A program made the translations under genes and the position numbers. From positions 4,092,001 to 4,156,000 of the forward strand of contig NZ_JACBYV010000001.1 in assembly GCF_013408425.1 (NCBI RefSeq): a DNA stretch of 64,000 bases. Direction: 5' to 3'. A model generated the notes under the pieces. That model saw nothing but the letters and a program-made list of their open reading frames with translations, was not told the DNA's origin and did not search any database. Below, one piece after another: positions 24,589 to 34,502 of this stretch. How positions within the stretch are numbered: the stretch's first letter is position 1; every line of letters begins with the position of its first letter. The DNA is from Pseudomonas flavescens (lineage in GTDB: Bacteria > Pseudomonadota > Gammaproteobacteria > Pseudomonadales > Pseudomonadaceae).

Positions 24589-25536
24589 ATGATCGACGTC
24601 GTCGTCAAATCCATCGAGCAGCAGGCCCAGAACATTCTCAGCTTCGACCTGGCCCGTGAAGATGATGCCCCCCTGCCGGCCTTCAGCGCGGGTGCTCACA
24701 TCGACGTGCACCTTCCCGATGGGCTGATTCGCCAGTACTCGCTGTGCAACCATCCTGAAGAGCGTCATCGCTACCAGATCGCCGTATTGCAAAGCGCCGA
24801 GTCCCGCGGTGGATCCAGAGCCATGCATGGCTTGCAGCAAGGTGTCAGGCTGAGCATCAGCGAGCCGCGCAATCTGTTCCCGCTGCAGCACGATGCCAGC
24901 CGTCACCTGCTGATGGCTGGCGGCATCGGCATTACCCCGATCCTCTGCATGGCCGAACGCTTGAGCCATACCGGCGCCGACTTCACCCTGCACTACTTCG
25001 CTCGCTCGGCGCAGCAGGCCGCCTTCGTCGAACGCTTGCGGCAATCGCCGTTCGCCGACCGCGTGCACCTGCACTTCGATGAAGGCGACCCCGGTAAACG
25101 CCCGGATAGCGCAGCGCTGATCGGCACGCCGCAGGCGACAACCCATCTGTACGTGTGCGGCCCCGGCGGCTTCATGGAGCATGTGCTCGACAGCGCCCGC
25201 AACCTGGGCTGGGCAGGCGACAACCTGCACCGCGAATACTTCAGCGCCGAAACCGATGACCAGCCTCAGGAGGGCTTCGAGATTCAGTTGGCCAGCAGCG
25301 GCGATGTGCTGCAGGTACCGGTAGGGATCAGTGTGGTGGAGGTGCTGCGTGGCATCGGCGTGGAGATTCCGGTGTCCTGCGAGCAAGGCATCTGCGGCAC
25401 CTGTCTGACCCGCGTCCTGGAAGGTGAGCCGGACCATCGTGACCTGTTCCTCACCGAGGACGAACAGGCCGCCAACGACCAGTTCACGCCCTGCTGCTCA
25501 CGCTCGAAGAGCGCGCGGCTGGTGCTGGATATCTGA
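24589..25536 (+). CDS. vanB: Vanillate O-demethylase reductase subunit
   Basis: 315 residues, class IA reductase: FMN-binding RQYSLCN, NAD-binding MAGGIGITPILCMAERL and VCGPGGFMEHVL, and a C-terminal plant-type [2Fe-2S] ferredoxin with CEQGICGTCLTRVLEGEPDH and the last Cys in QFTPCC. It passes electrons from NADH to VanA. The ATG at 24589 is preceded by GAGAG. Downstream lies a tandem REP-like array instead of an obvious terminator. Confidence 0.96.
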   Translation: MIDVVVKSIEQQAQNILSFDLAREDDAPLPAFSAGAHIDVHLPDGLIRQYSLCNHPEERHRYQIAVLQSAESRGGSRAMHGLQQGVRLSISEPRNLFPLQHDASRHLLMAGGIGITPILCMAERLSHTGADFTLHYFARSAQQAAFVERLRQSPFADRVHLHFDEGDPGKRPDSAALIGTPQATTHLYVCGPGGFMEHVLDSARNLGWAGDNLHREYFSAETDDQPQEGFEIQLASSGDVLQVPVGISVVEVLRGIGVEIPVSCEQGICGTCLTRVLEGEPDHRDLFLTEDEQAANDQFTPCCSRSKSARLVLDI

Positions 25537-25551
25537 TCCCTGCCGCCAGCG

Positions 25552-25722
25552 ATGGTGGGCTGAAGCCCACCCTACAGCCCGAGCTTTCGTCAGGGTGGGC
25601 TTCAACCCACCAAATCGAATCCACGGCCTGAGCCCACGGTAGGGTGGGCTTCAGCCCACCAAATCGAATCCACGGCCTGAGCTCACGGTAGGGTGGGCTT
25701 CAGCCCACCAAGTCGAATCTCC
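25552..25722. repeat. 49-bp tandem repeats with GGTGGGCT palindromes
   Basis: GGTGGGCTTCAGCCCACC-type palindromes occur three times at a 49-base spacing (AGGGTGGGC at 25592, 25641 and 25690), preceded by an oppositely oriented copy at 25555. The intervening sequence (AAATCGAATCCACGGCCTGA) is also repeated, so whole units have been duplicated. Similar palindromes occur at 45728. They may act as terminators or mRNA stabilisers after vanB. Confidence 0.85.
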
Positions 25723-25740
25723 GACAGCGTGCTGAGGCGA

Positions 25741-26202
25741 TCAGCCATCACCGATCGGGCGGGCCATCACCAGGGTTCGCTCGTCACCTTCGACGACTTC
25801 ACGTACCACGCTGTAACCGAGGGCCGAGTAGAAGCCCACGGCCGTCAGCGAAGCCGGCACCAGCAGTTGGTGAACGCCGGCATCACGCGCCACGCTTTCG
25901 ACATGGTTCATCAGCGCCTTGCCCAGACCACGGCCCTGCATCTCGGGCAACACGAACACTGACCTGACCACATCGTCCGCCAGGCTCGCAGTGGCCACCA
26001 CTCGGGCCTCATCGAGCGCTACGAATACCTGCCGCGAGGCCATCAGTGCACGCACGCCAGCGACGTCGAAATTATCCACCACCCGGTCGATCACTTCGGG
26101 TGGATAATCCTCGGCATTACTGAGCCGCAGGGTCTCCACGATCACCCGACTCAGCGCTTCGGCATCACCCTCGAGTGCGCGGCGAATGCAGGGTTCAGCC
26201 AT
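25741..26202 (-). CDS. GNAT-family N-acetyltransferase
   Basis: 153 residues with the acetyl-CoA site VFVLPEMQGRGLGKALMNHV (motif A, R/QxxGxG) and a short C-terminal LVPASLTAVGFYSALGYSVV. Substrate not predictable. It follows vanR with an 8-base overlap, so the two are co-transcribed, but a role in vanillate metabolism is not known. Confidence 0.8.
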   Translation of the reverse strand: MAEPCIRRALEGDAEALSRVIVETLRLSNAEDYPPEVIDRVVDNFDVAGVRALMASRQVFVALDEARVVATASLADDVVRSVFVLPEMQGRGLGKALMNHVESVARDAGVHQLLVPASLTAVGFYSALGYSVVREVVEGDERTLVMARPIGDG

Positions 26203-26908
26203 GCCGCAACACGGTCATCGCCGTCTCGCTCGAATCCCCCAGTTGCACCGTGCGAGCGTAACGCAGCGTGGCGTTGGCGTGCTCGCGCATGATGCCTTCG
26301 GCGCGGGCGCCCTGGCCGTTGATCAGCGCGTCGTAGACGGCGTGATGCTGCATATGGGCGAAGCTGAAGCGCCGGTACTCGCGCGGCATGTCGTTGCCAT
26401 CCACCGCCAGGGAACTGACCGAAGCGAACGGCAGATGGTCGTTGCGCGAGAGGGCCACGGCGATGGCACTGTTGCCGCTGGCTTCGATGATCGCCTGGTG
26501 AAAGCGTTTGTTGAGGTCGTGGTAGATCTCCAGCTCCTCCATCACCACATGGCCTTTCTCGAACAGGCGATCGCCTTCCACCAGGCAGGCATGCAGACGG
26601 CTACGAATGGCTTCGGACAGGCCTCGCTCGGCCGCTTGGCGCGCCGCCAGCCCCTCCAGCACGCCGCGGACCTCCACGGCGCCCGCGATATCGTCGTCGG
26701 TCACCGCGCGTACCGTGTAACCGCGGCCAGGCGCCTTGCAGAGCAAACCCTCCTGTTCGAGCGTGCGAAAGGCGATGCGCACGGGCGTACGGGAAACCTG
26801 CAACCGTTCGGCGGTAGGGATCTCGGCGATACGCTCGCCGGCCACCAGCTCGCCAGACGCGATCATCTGCCGCAACGCTGCCAGTACCCGCTGTCCGGAT
26901 TTGTACAT
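26195..26908 (-). CDS. vanR: VanR, GntR/FCD-family repressor of vanAB
   Basis: 237 residues from the ATG at 26908. N-terminal winged helix (GERIAEIPTAERLQVSRTPV, then RIAFRTLEQEGLLCKAPGRG) and a C-terminal FCD effector domain (VRGVLEGLAARQAAERGL; HDLNKRFHQAIIEASGNSAI; MQHHAVYDALINGQGARAEG, with metal/ligand-binding Asp and His). Placed 0.7 kb after vanAB, with its presumed operator ATTGGATCCAAT in front of vanA. Vanillate should release it. Confidence 0.85.
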   Translation of the reverse strand: MYKSGQRVLAALRQMIASGELVAGERIAEIPTAERLQVSRTPVRIAFRTLEQEGLLCKAPGRGYTVRAVTDDDIAGAVEVRGVLEGLAARQAAERGLSEAIRSRLHACLVEGDRLFEKGHVVMEELEIYHDLNKRFHQAIIEASGNSAIAVALSRNDHLPFASVSSLAVDGNDMPREYRRFSFAHMQHHAVYDALINGQGARAEGIMREHANATLRYARTVQLGDSSETAMTVLRHG

Positions 26909-26939
26909 CACGCCCTCGCCCCCCTCGTAGGAAGCCCCA

Positions 26940-27326
26940 TCATACCGCTCGCCAGCGCTGCAGTGCCCAGCCTGCCAGAGCGGCTGACACCACCTCGAAC
27001 AGCGCGGCCCAGAGATTGAACGTCTGCTGCGCGCCGCCATCGAGCCACAGGCCGGCGATGCGCCCCAGCGCCAGGCTGGCGTAGACGACCAGCAGCAGGA
27101 TCAGCGCCGGTCGGGTGAGGTCGCGCAGCCACAGCCCCAGGCCGAGAAAAAACGCCACGCCGATTTGCAGGGTGCCGTAATAGGCCCGCACATCGGTCAC
27201 CGCAGCGGCCTCCATCAGCAGCATGCCGCTGACCGCGCCCATCTCCTGAGGGCGCAGGAAATACGCCACGCCGAATCCGGCGAGCACGAGAATCTGCACA
27301 GCGAGAAAAATACGGGCGAACAACAT
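26940..27326 (-). CDS. Small DUF4345-like membrane protein
   Basis: 128 residues from the ATG at 27326 (GGAGG eight bases upstream). Four hydrophobic segments: ARIFLAVQILVLAGFGVAYF, VTDVRAYYGTLQIGVAFFLG, ALILLLVVYASLALGRIAGL and LWAALFEVVSAALAGWALQ. This is the DUF4345 pattern; the function is unknown. It lies between pobR and vanR on the same strand, with short gaps. Confidence 0.7.
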   Translation of the reverse strand: MLFARIFLAVQILVLAGFGVAYFLRPQEMGAVSGMLLMEAAAVTDVRAYYGTLQIGVAFFLGLGLWLRDLTRPALILLLVVYASLALGRIAGLWLDGGAQQTFNLWAALFEVVSAALAGWALQRWRAV

Positions 27327-27362
27327 GGCATGACCCTCCAAGGTCAGTTGAGCATAGGCCAC

Positions 27363-28229
27363 TCAACGCTGCTGCCGAAAGGCGCTGGGCGTCTGGCCGG
27401 TCAGGCGTTTGAAGAAGCGCGAGAAATACGCGGGCTCGGAAAACTGCAGGGCGTCGGCGATCTGGCTGAGGGTCATCGACGAATACACCAGCAGGCGCTT
27501 GGCTTCCAGCAGTTGGCGTTGATGCACCAGGGCCTGGGCGCTCTGCCCGGCGTAACGACGGGTCATGCTGTTGAGGTGCGCCGTGGTGATGCCGAGGCGC
27601 CTGGCGTACTCCTCGATCGACAGCTGCTCACGGAAATGCAGCTCCACCAAGCGTGTGAAGGCGGTCAGATGCTGCTCACCGCGCGCCGGCCGATCAGCGG
27701 CCTGGCGCACCAGCACCTGGCGCCCTAGCCAGACCGCCAGCACGCCGACCAGCGACTGCAGCAGCAGGTTGCGTGCCGGTGCGCTCTGCCCGTACTCGCC
27801 GTCGATGGCGTCGAACAGGCTATCCAGATAGCCCTGATCGCCGCCCGCCGGATACAGCGCGGGTGCGCTGAAAACCGGATGCTGCGCGCCGAGATGCACC
27901 TCCAGTTGCGCTACCAGTGGCGCGGCCAGCGTCAGCACGTAGCCGTCCACGTCATCGGAAAACTGGAAACCATGCACGCACAGCGGCGGCAAGACCTGCA
28001 GCGCGGCCTCTTCGATACGCGACTGCACGCCCTCTACCTCGATCAGCGCCCAGCCACGACGCAGATACAGCAGTTGCAGCAGATCCGGATGGCGATGGGG
28101 CTCGATCACCCAGTCATGCAGGCGGCTGCGTTTGGGAATCGACTCGCAGTGCAGCAGGTCGGGGGTCGGCCACTCCAGGGCATCGCCATACAGTTTGAAT
28201 GCCGGCACGGCGATCTGCTGCTGGCTCAT
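27363..28229 (-). CDS. pobR: PobR, AraC-family activator of pobA
   Basis: 288 residues from the ATG at 28229 (GGAGGGCGCC upstream). The N-terminal cupin-like effector domain (FKLYGDALEWPTPDLLHCES; HRHPDLLQLLYLRRGWALIE) binds 4-hydroxybenzoate, and the C-terminal 100 residues carry two HTHs (LSIEEYARRLGITTAHLNSM; LSQIADALQFSEPAYFSRFF). It is divergent from pobA across 143 bases, the standard arrangement. It should activate pobA in response to 4-hydroxybenzoate. Confidence 0.92.
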   Translation of the reverse strand: MSQQQIAVPAFKLYGDALEWPTPDLLHCESIPKRSRLHDWVIEPHRHPDLLQLLYLRRGWALIEVEGVQSRIEEAALQVLPPLCVHGFQFSDDVDGYVLTLAAPLVAQLEVHLGAQHPVFSAPALYPAGGDQGYLDSLFDAIDGEYGQSAPARNLLLQSLVGVLAVWLGRQVLVRQAADRPARGEQHLTAFTRLVELHFREQLSIEEYARRLGITTAHLNSMTRRYAGQSAQALVHQRQLLEAKRLLVYSSMTLSQIADALQFSEPAYFSRFFKRLTGQTPSAFRQQR

Positions 28230-28258
28230 GGCGCCCTCCTCGAAGAAATGGCCGATAG

Positions 28259-29557
<1,299 letters not shown>

Positions 29558-29611
29558 GGTAAATGCATCGTCGCGGCGCTATGCTCGTGCAACCCAATCG
29601 AGGATTCCAGC

Positions 29612-30046
29612 ATGCGCCCACTGCTTCTGCTGGCCGGCCTGTTCGCCGGCATAGCCCAGGCCGCCGAGCCACCGACCATCGACGTCCACCGCGATGCCAA
29701 CTGCGGTTGCTGCAAGGGCTGGATCAGCCATCTGCAGGCCAACGGCTTCCAGGTCAACGACCATGTCGAGACCGACATGCATAGGGTCAAACAGCGCCTC
29801 GGCGTACCCGAGCATCTGGGCTCCTGCCACACCGCTGTGATCGACGGCAAATTCGTCGAGGGCCATGTCCCGGCGGCGGACATCCTCACCCTGCGCCAGC
29901 GCCCGGATCTGCTCGGCATCGCCGCACCTGGAATGCCCACCGGCTCGCCGGGGATGGAGCGCGGCGACATCCGCGATGCCTACCAGGTCATCGGCCTGGA
30001 CGCACGAGGCGAGGAAAGCGTGGTCAGTAGCTACCCGGGCAACTGA
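29612..30046 (+). CDS. Exported DUF411 protein
   Basis: 144 residues with a signal peptide (MRPLLLLAGLFAGIAQA). The mature start IDVHRDANCGCCKGWISHLQ holds the CxCC motif of DUF411, and CHTAVIDGKFVEGHVPAADI with a second conserved Cys completes the pattern. The family is linked to metal (copper) handling in the periplasm, but the mechanism is not settled. Lies 54 bases after pobA with its own GAGGA site. Confidence 0.8.
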   Translation: MRPLLLLAGLFAGIAQAAEPPTIDVHRDANCGCCKGWISHLQANGFQVNDHVETDMHRVKQRLGVPEHLGSCHTAVIDGKFVEGHVPAADILTLRQRPDLLGIAAPGMPTGSPGMERGDIRDAYQVIGLDARGEESVVSSYPGN

Positions 30047-30062
30047 TTGAAAGGACAATGCC

Positions 30063-30926
30063 ATGCGCTGGAAACGAGCACGACGCAGTGACAACGTGGT
30101 GGATGCCCGCGGCAGCGGTGGGTCGCGCTTTGGCGGTGGCCGCGGCCTGGGCCTGGGCGGTATCGCCATCGTCGTGGTGGTCGGCCTGCTGATGGGCCAG
30201 GATCCGTTACAGATTCTCGGCCAACTGGCTGGCCAGTCGGGCGGCTATTCCACCAGCCAGACGGAGCAGCCAGCGGCGGATGACGAACAGTCGCAATTCG
30301 TGCGGGCGGTTCTCGGCGATACCGAAGACACCTGGCGCGCTATCTTCCAGTCCGCCAATCGCCAGTATCAGGACCCGACGCTGGTGCTGTTCGATGGCGG
30401 TGTGAACTCCGCTTGCGGCTTCGCCAGTTCGGCGGTGGGCCCCTTCTATTGCCCGGGCGACAAGCAGGTCTATCTGGACCTGAGCTTCTTCCGCGATCTG
30501 GAGCAGCGCTACGGCGCGGCTGGCGACTTCGCCCAGGCCTATGTGATCGCTCACGAGGTCGGCCACCACGTGCAGACCCTGCTGGGCGTCTCCGCCAAGG
30601 TCAACGCGGCGCGCCAGCGCGGCGAGAATCTGGAGGGTGCCAACGGTCTGCTGGTTCGCCAGGAGCTGCAGGCAGACTGCCTGGCAGGTATCTGGGCACA
30701 CCATGCGCAGCGGCGCCTGGACTGGCTCGAACCCGGCGACCTGGAGGAAGCCCTGAACGCCGCCAACGCCATCGGCGATGACCGCCTGCAGCAACAGGCC
30801 CGTGGCAGGGTGGTGCCGGACTCCTTCACCCACGGCACGTCGGAGCAGCGCGTGCGCTGGTTCACCACCGGTTTCGAGGGTGGCCAGGTCAGTGCCTGCG
30901 ACACCTTTTCCAGCGCGCGGCTGTAA
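30063..30926 (+). CDS. Neutral zinc metallopeptidase (YpfJ family)
   Basis: 287 residues. N-terminal basic region with [18 protein letters not shown], one membrane segment ([20 protein letters not shown]), then the catalytic domain with [15 protein letters not shown] (HExxH near residue 163), [20 protein letters not shown] and [16 protein letters not shown] (third zinc ligand region). Anchored in the inner membrane facing the periplasm by prediction. Substrate unknown. 16 bases after the DUF411 gene. Confidence 0.85.
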   Translation: MRWKRARRSDNVVDARGSGGSRFGGGRGLGLGGIAIVVVVGLLMGQDPLQILGQLAGQSGGYSTSQTEQPAADDEQSQFVRAVLGDTEDTWRAIFQSANRQYQDPTLVLFDGGVNSACGFASSAVGPFYCPGDKQVYLDLSFFRDLEQRYGAAGDFAQAYVIAHEVGHHVQTLLGVSAKVNAARQRGENLEGANGLLVRQELQADCLAGIWAHHAQRRLDWLEPGDLEEALNAANAIGDDRLQQQARGRVVPDSFTHGTSEQRVRWFTTGFEGGQVSACDTFSSARL

Positions 30927-31030
30927 ACCGCCAGCCGCACCCGGCTCACGGAAGCGGCCGGGGCTTGCCCGCTGTACGCAAAACCTGCCGGGCAGGCATA
31001 CTTCACACTTTTACCGTCGGGCTATCTTCA

Positions 31031-32098
31031 ATGCGCATTCTCGTCACCGGCGGCGCGGGCTTCATCGGCTCCGCGCTGATTCGCCACCTGATCAACGATA
31101 CCGATCATGAGGTGCTCAATCTCGACAAGCTGACCTACGCCGGCAATCTGGAATCCCTCCAGCAGGTCGAGAACGACCCGCGCTACCGCTTCGTGCAGGC
31201 GGACATCGGCGATCAGGCCGCAGTGGCCGATGCCCTGCAGCACTTTCAGCCGGACGCCATCATGCACCTGGCTGCCGAGTCCCACGTCGACCGCTCCATC
31301 GACGGCCCGGCGGCGTTCATCCAGACCAACATCGTCGGCACCTATGCCCTGCTCGAGGCCACCCGCGCCTACTGGCTGGGGCTGGACGAACAGCGCCGTC
31401 AGGCATTCCGTTTCCACCACATTTCCACCGACGAGGTGTATGGCGACCTGCACGGCGTCGACGATCTGTTCACCGAGCAGACACCCTACGCACCCAGCTC
31501 GCCCTACTCGGCCAGCAAGGCCGCCTCGGACCATCTGGTGCGCGCCTGGCAGCGAACCTATGGCTTGCCGGTGCTGCTGACCAACTGCTCGAACAACTAC
31601 GGCCCGTATCACTTCCCGGAGAAGCTGATCCCGTTGGTCATCCTCAATGCCCTGGATGGCAAACCGCTGCCGGTATATGGCAACGGCCAGCAGGTGCGCG
31701 ACTGGCTGTTCGTCGAGGATCACGCCCGGGCCCTGCTGCAGGTGGTCAGCCGCGGCGCGGTTGGCGAGACCTACAACATCGGCGGCCACAACGAGCAGAA
31801 GAACCTCGACGTGGTGCATGCCATCTGCGACCTGCTCGACGAGCTGCAGCCGCGTGCGGCGGGCTCCTACCGCGAGCAGATCACCTTCGTCACCGACCGC
31901 CCCGGCCATGACCTGCGCTACGCCATCGACGCCAGCAAGATCGAGCGCGAGCTGGGCTGGACACCGCAAGAGACCTTCCCCAGCGGCCTGCGCAAGACCG
32001 TGCGCTGGTACCTGGACAACCTCGACTGGTGCCGCCGCGTACAGGACGGCAGCTATCAGCGTGAGCGGCTCGGCGCCCCCAAGGAGCAACAACAGTGA
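31031..32098 (+). CDS. rmlB: dTDP-glucose 4,6-dehydratase
   Basis: 355 residues, extended SDR: NAD-binding [15 protein letters not shown], catalytic STDEVYGDL and [15 protein letters not shown] (YxxxK), with [15 protein letters not shown]. Second step of dTDP-L-rhamnose synthesis for LPS core and rhamnolipid. First gene of rmlB-A-C-D, overlapping rmlA by four bases. Confidence 0.97.
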   Translation: MRILVTGGAGFIGSALIRHLINDTDHEVLNLDKLTYAGNLESLQQVENDPRYRFVQADIGDQAAVADALQHFQPDAIMHLAAESHVDRSIDGPAAFIQTNIVGTYALLEATRAYWLGLDEQRRQAFRFHHISTDEVYGDLHGVDDLFTEQTPYAPSSPYSASKAASDHLVRAWQRTYGLPVLLTNCSNNYGPYHFPEKLIPLVILNALDGKPLPVYGNGQQVRDWLFVEDHARALLQVVSRGAVGETYNIGGHNEQKNLDVVHAICDLLDELQPRAAGSYREQITFVTDRPGHDLRYAIDASKIERELGWTPQETFPSGLRKTVRWYLDNLDWCRRVQDGSYQRERLGAPKEQQQ

Positions 32099-32964
32099 AA
32101 GGCATCATTCTCGCCGGAGGCTCCGGCACCCGTCTGCACCCGATCACCCTGGGCGTGTCCAAGCAGTTGCTGCCGATCTACGACAAGCCGATGATCTACT
32201 ACCCGCTGTCGGTGCTGATGCTGGCCGGCATCCGCGAGATCCTGATCATTTCCACGCCCCACGACCTGCCGCAGTTCCAGAAGATGCTTGGCGACGGCAG
32301 CCAGTTCGGCCTGCAACTGAGCTACGCCGAACAGCCCGAGCCGGATGGCCTGGCACGCGCTTTCATCATTGGCGAGTCGTTCATCGGTGACGATTCGGTG
32401 TGCCTGATCCTTGGCGACAATATCTTCCATGGTCAGCACTTCACCGAGAAACTGCTGCGTGCCGCCGCAGCGGACAAGGGCGCCACGGTATTCGGCTACT
32501 GGGTCCGGGACCCCGAGCGCTTCGGCGTGGTCGAGTTCGATGCCCAGGGCCAGGCCATTTCCATCGAGGAAAAACCGGCGCAACCGCGCTCTCAGTATGC
32601 GGTGACCGGGCTGTACTTCTACGACAACGACGTGATCGAGATCGCCAAGGCGGTCAAACCCTCGGCACGTGGCGAACTGGAAATCACCGACATCAACAAC
32701 GCTTACCTTCAGCGCGGCGATCTGCGCGTGGAACGCCTCGGCCGTGGCTTCGCCTGGCTCGACACCGGCACCCACGACAGCCTGCTGGAAGCCTCGCAAT
32801 ACGTGCAAACCATCGAGCACCGCCAGGGTCTGAAGGTCGCCTGCCTGGAAGAAATCGCCTATGGGCAGGACTGGATCGATCGTGACCGCCTGCTGCAACA
32901 GGCCAAGGCGTTCGGCAAAACCGGCTATGGCCAGTACCTGTTCGGGCTGGCCGAGGACAATTGA
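32095..32964 (+). CDS. rmlA: Glucose-1-phosphate thymidylyltransferase
   Basis: 289 residues; nucleotidyltransferase motif [20 protein letters not shown] at the start, [11 protein letters not shown] (metal Asp) and [11 protein letters not shown]. It makes dTDP-glucose from glucose-1-phosphate and dTTP and is feedback-inhibited by dTDP-rhamnose in the family. Start and stop codons overlap its neighbours (ATGA type). Confidence 0.97.
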   Translation: MKGIILAGGSGTRLHPITLGVSKQLLPIYDKPMIYYPLSVLMLAGIREILIISTPHDLPQFQKMLGDGSQFGLQLSYAEQPEPDGLARAFIIGESFIGDDSVCLILGDNIFHGQHFTEKLLRAAAADKGATVFGYWVRDPERFGVVEFDAQGQAISIEEKPAQPRSQYAVTGLYFYDNDVIEIAKAVKPSARGELEITDINNAYLQRGDLRVERLGRGFAWLDTGTHDSLLEASQYVQTIEHRQGLKVACLEEIAYGQDWIDRDRLLQQAKAFGKTGYGQYLFGLAEDN

Positions 32965-33509
32965 TGCAAGTCATCCAAACCGAAATCCCCGATGTACTCA
33001 TTCTGCAACCCAAGGTGTTCGGTGATGAGCGGGGCTTCTTCTTCGAGAGTTTCAATGCCCAGGCCTTCACCGAAGCGACCGGCCTGAACCCCACCTTCGT
33101 GCAGGACAACCATTCCCGCTCGCAGCGCGGGGTGTTGCGCGGCCTGCACTATCAGGTGCAACAGGCCCAGGGCAAGCTGGTGCGCGTCAGCGCAGGCGAG
33201 GTCTATGACGTCGCCGTTGACCTGCGTCGCCAGTCGCCAACCTTCGGCCAGTGGGTCGGTGCCTACCTTTCCGCGGACAACAAGCGCCAGATGTGGGTGC
33301 CGGAAGGCTTCGCCCATGGTTTTCTGGTGCTCAGCGAATTCGCCGAATTCCTCTACAAGACCACCGATTACTACGCCCCGGCCCACGAGCGCTGCATCCG
33401 CTGGGACGATCCCAAGCTGGCCATCGACTGGCAACTGCAAGGCGATCCCAAACTCTCGGCGAAGGATCAGCAGGGCCTGAGCTTCGACGAGGCCGAGCTG
33501 TTTCCATGA
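32964..33509 (+). CDS. rmlC: dTDP-4-dehydrorhamnose 3,5-epimerase
   Basis: 181 residues from the ATG at 32964, which shares its A with the rmlA stop. RmlC cupin motifs: VFGDERGFFFESFN, DNHSRSQRGVLRGLHYQ (catalytic His region), VRVSAGEVYDVAVDLRR and WVPEGFAHGFLVLS. Third step of the pathway. Confidence 0.97.
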   Translation: MQVIQTEIPDVLILQPKVFGDERGFFFESFNAQAFTEATGLNPTFVQDNHSRSQRGVLRGLHYQVQQAQGKLVRVSAGEVYDVAVDLRRQSPTFGQWVGAYLSADNKRQMWVPEGFAHGFLVLSEFAEFLYKTTDYYAPAHERCIRWDDPKLAIDWQLQGDPKLSAKDQQGLSFDEAELFP

Positions 33510-34375
33510 AGATCCTACTGCTCGGCCAGCACGGCCAGGTCAGCCGCGAGCTGCAATTGCTGCTTGGTCAGCATCACGAACTCATCGTGCTGGGCAGAGA
33601 GCAACTCGACCTTGCCGATACCGGGCGCGTTCGTGACGCCGTACGCCACCTGCGCCCCGAACTGATCGTCAATGCCGCCGCACACACCGCGGTCGATGCG
33701 GCAGAAAGCGAGCCGGACGCGGCCTTCGCGATCAATGCCAGCGCTCCCGGTGTACTCGCCGAGGAAGCGGCCGACCTCGACGTGCCGCTGATCCACTACT
33801 CCACCGATTACGTGTTCGATGGCAGCAACCCCGCTGCCTACCACGAGCAGGACACGCCCAATCCGCTGGGCGTCTACGGGCGCAGCAAGCTGGCCGGCGA
33901 GCAGGCCATCGCCGCGGTCGGTGGCAAGCACCTGATCCTGCGAACCAGCTGGGTGTATTCCCTGCACGGACGCAACTTCCTGTTGACCATGCAGCGCCTG
34001 CTGCAGGATCGAGCGCAGCTCAGCGTAGTGGCCGATCAGGTTGGTGCACCGACCTGGGCAGGCAGCATCGCAGCGGCCACCGCTCAGTTGATCGAGCGCT
34101 GGCAAACGCAGCAGACCAATGCCTGGGGTCTCTATCACTTCACCGCGCGCGGCGAGACCTCCTGGTTCGGTTTCGCCGAAGCCATCGCCGCACAGTTGCA
34201 GGCCCAAGGCAGATCCGTCGCGCAGCTGGCGCCGATTGCCACCACGGACTACCCGACACCCGCGCAGCGCCCCCTCAATTCGCGCCTGGACGGTACTCGT
34301 CTGGAGCAGGACTGGGGCGTACGCCTGCCGGACTGGCAGGACGGCCTGCTGGAATGCCTGAACAGCCCGCGCTGA
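33506..34375 (+). CDS. rmlD: dTDP-4-dehydrorhamnose reductase
   Basis: 289 residues; LLLGQHGQVSRELQLL is the NAD(P) site, STDYVFDGSNPAAYHEQDTP and YGRSKLAGEQAI (YxxxK) the catalytic core. Last step of dTDP-L-rhamnose synthesis. It overlaps rmlC by four bases. In P. aeruginosa PAO1 the order is rmlBDAC, so rmlD has a different place here. Confidence 0.95.
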   Translation: MKILLLGQHGQVSRELQLLLGQHHELIVLGREQLDLADTGRVRDAVRHLRPELIVNAAAHTAVDAAESEPDAAFAINASAPGVLAEEAADLDVPLIHYSTDYVFDGSNPAAYHEQDTPNPLGVYGRSKLAGEQAIAAVGGKHLILRTSWVYSLHGRNFLLTMQRLLQDRAQLSVVADQVGAPTWAGSIAAATAQLIERWQTQQTNAWGLYHFTARGETSWFGFAEAIAAQLQAQGRSVAQLAPIATTDYPTPAQRPLNSRLDGTRLEQDWGVRLPDWQDGLLECLNSPR

Positions 34376-34502
34376 CGCCACTGCGCCGCCTGGGTTGAGC
34401 GCAGCGATACACGGCTCTTGCCAAGCATCGCAGGCTCGACCCGGGCTACCCGGCTGAAAGCTTATGCGCTCATAATGCCCGGGTCTTCCCGGCGCCTACT
34501 TC

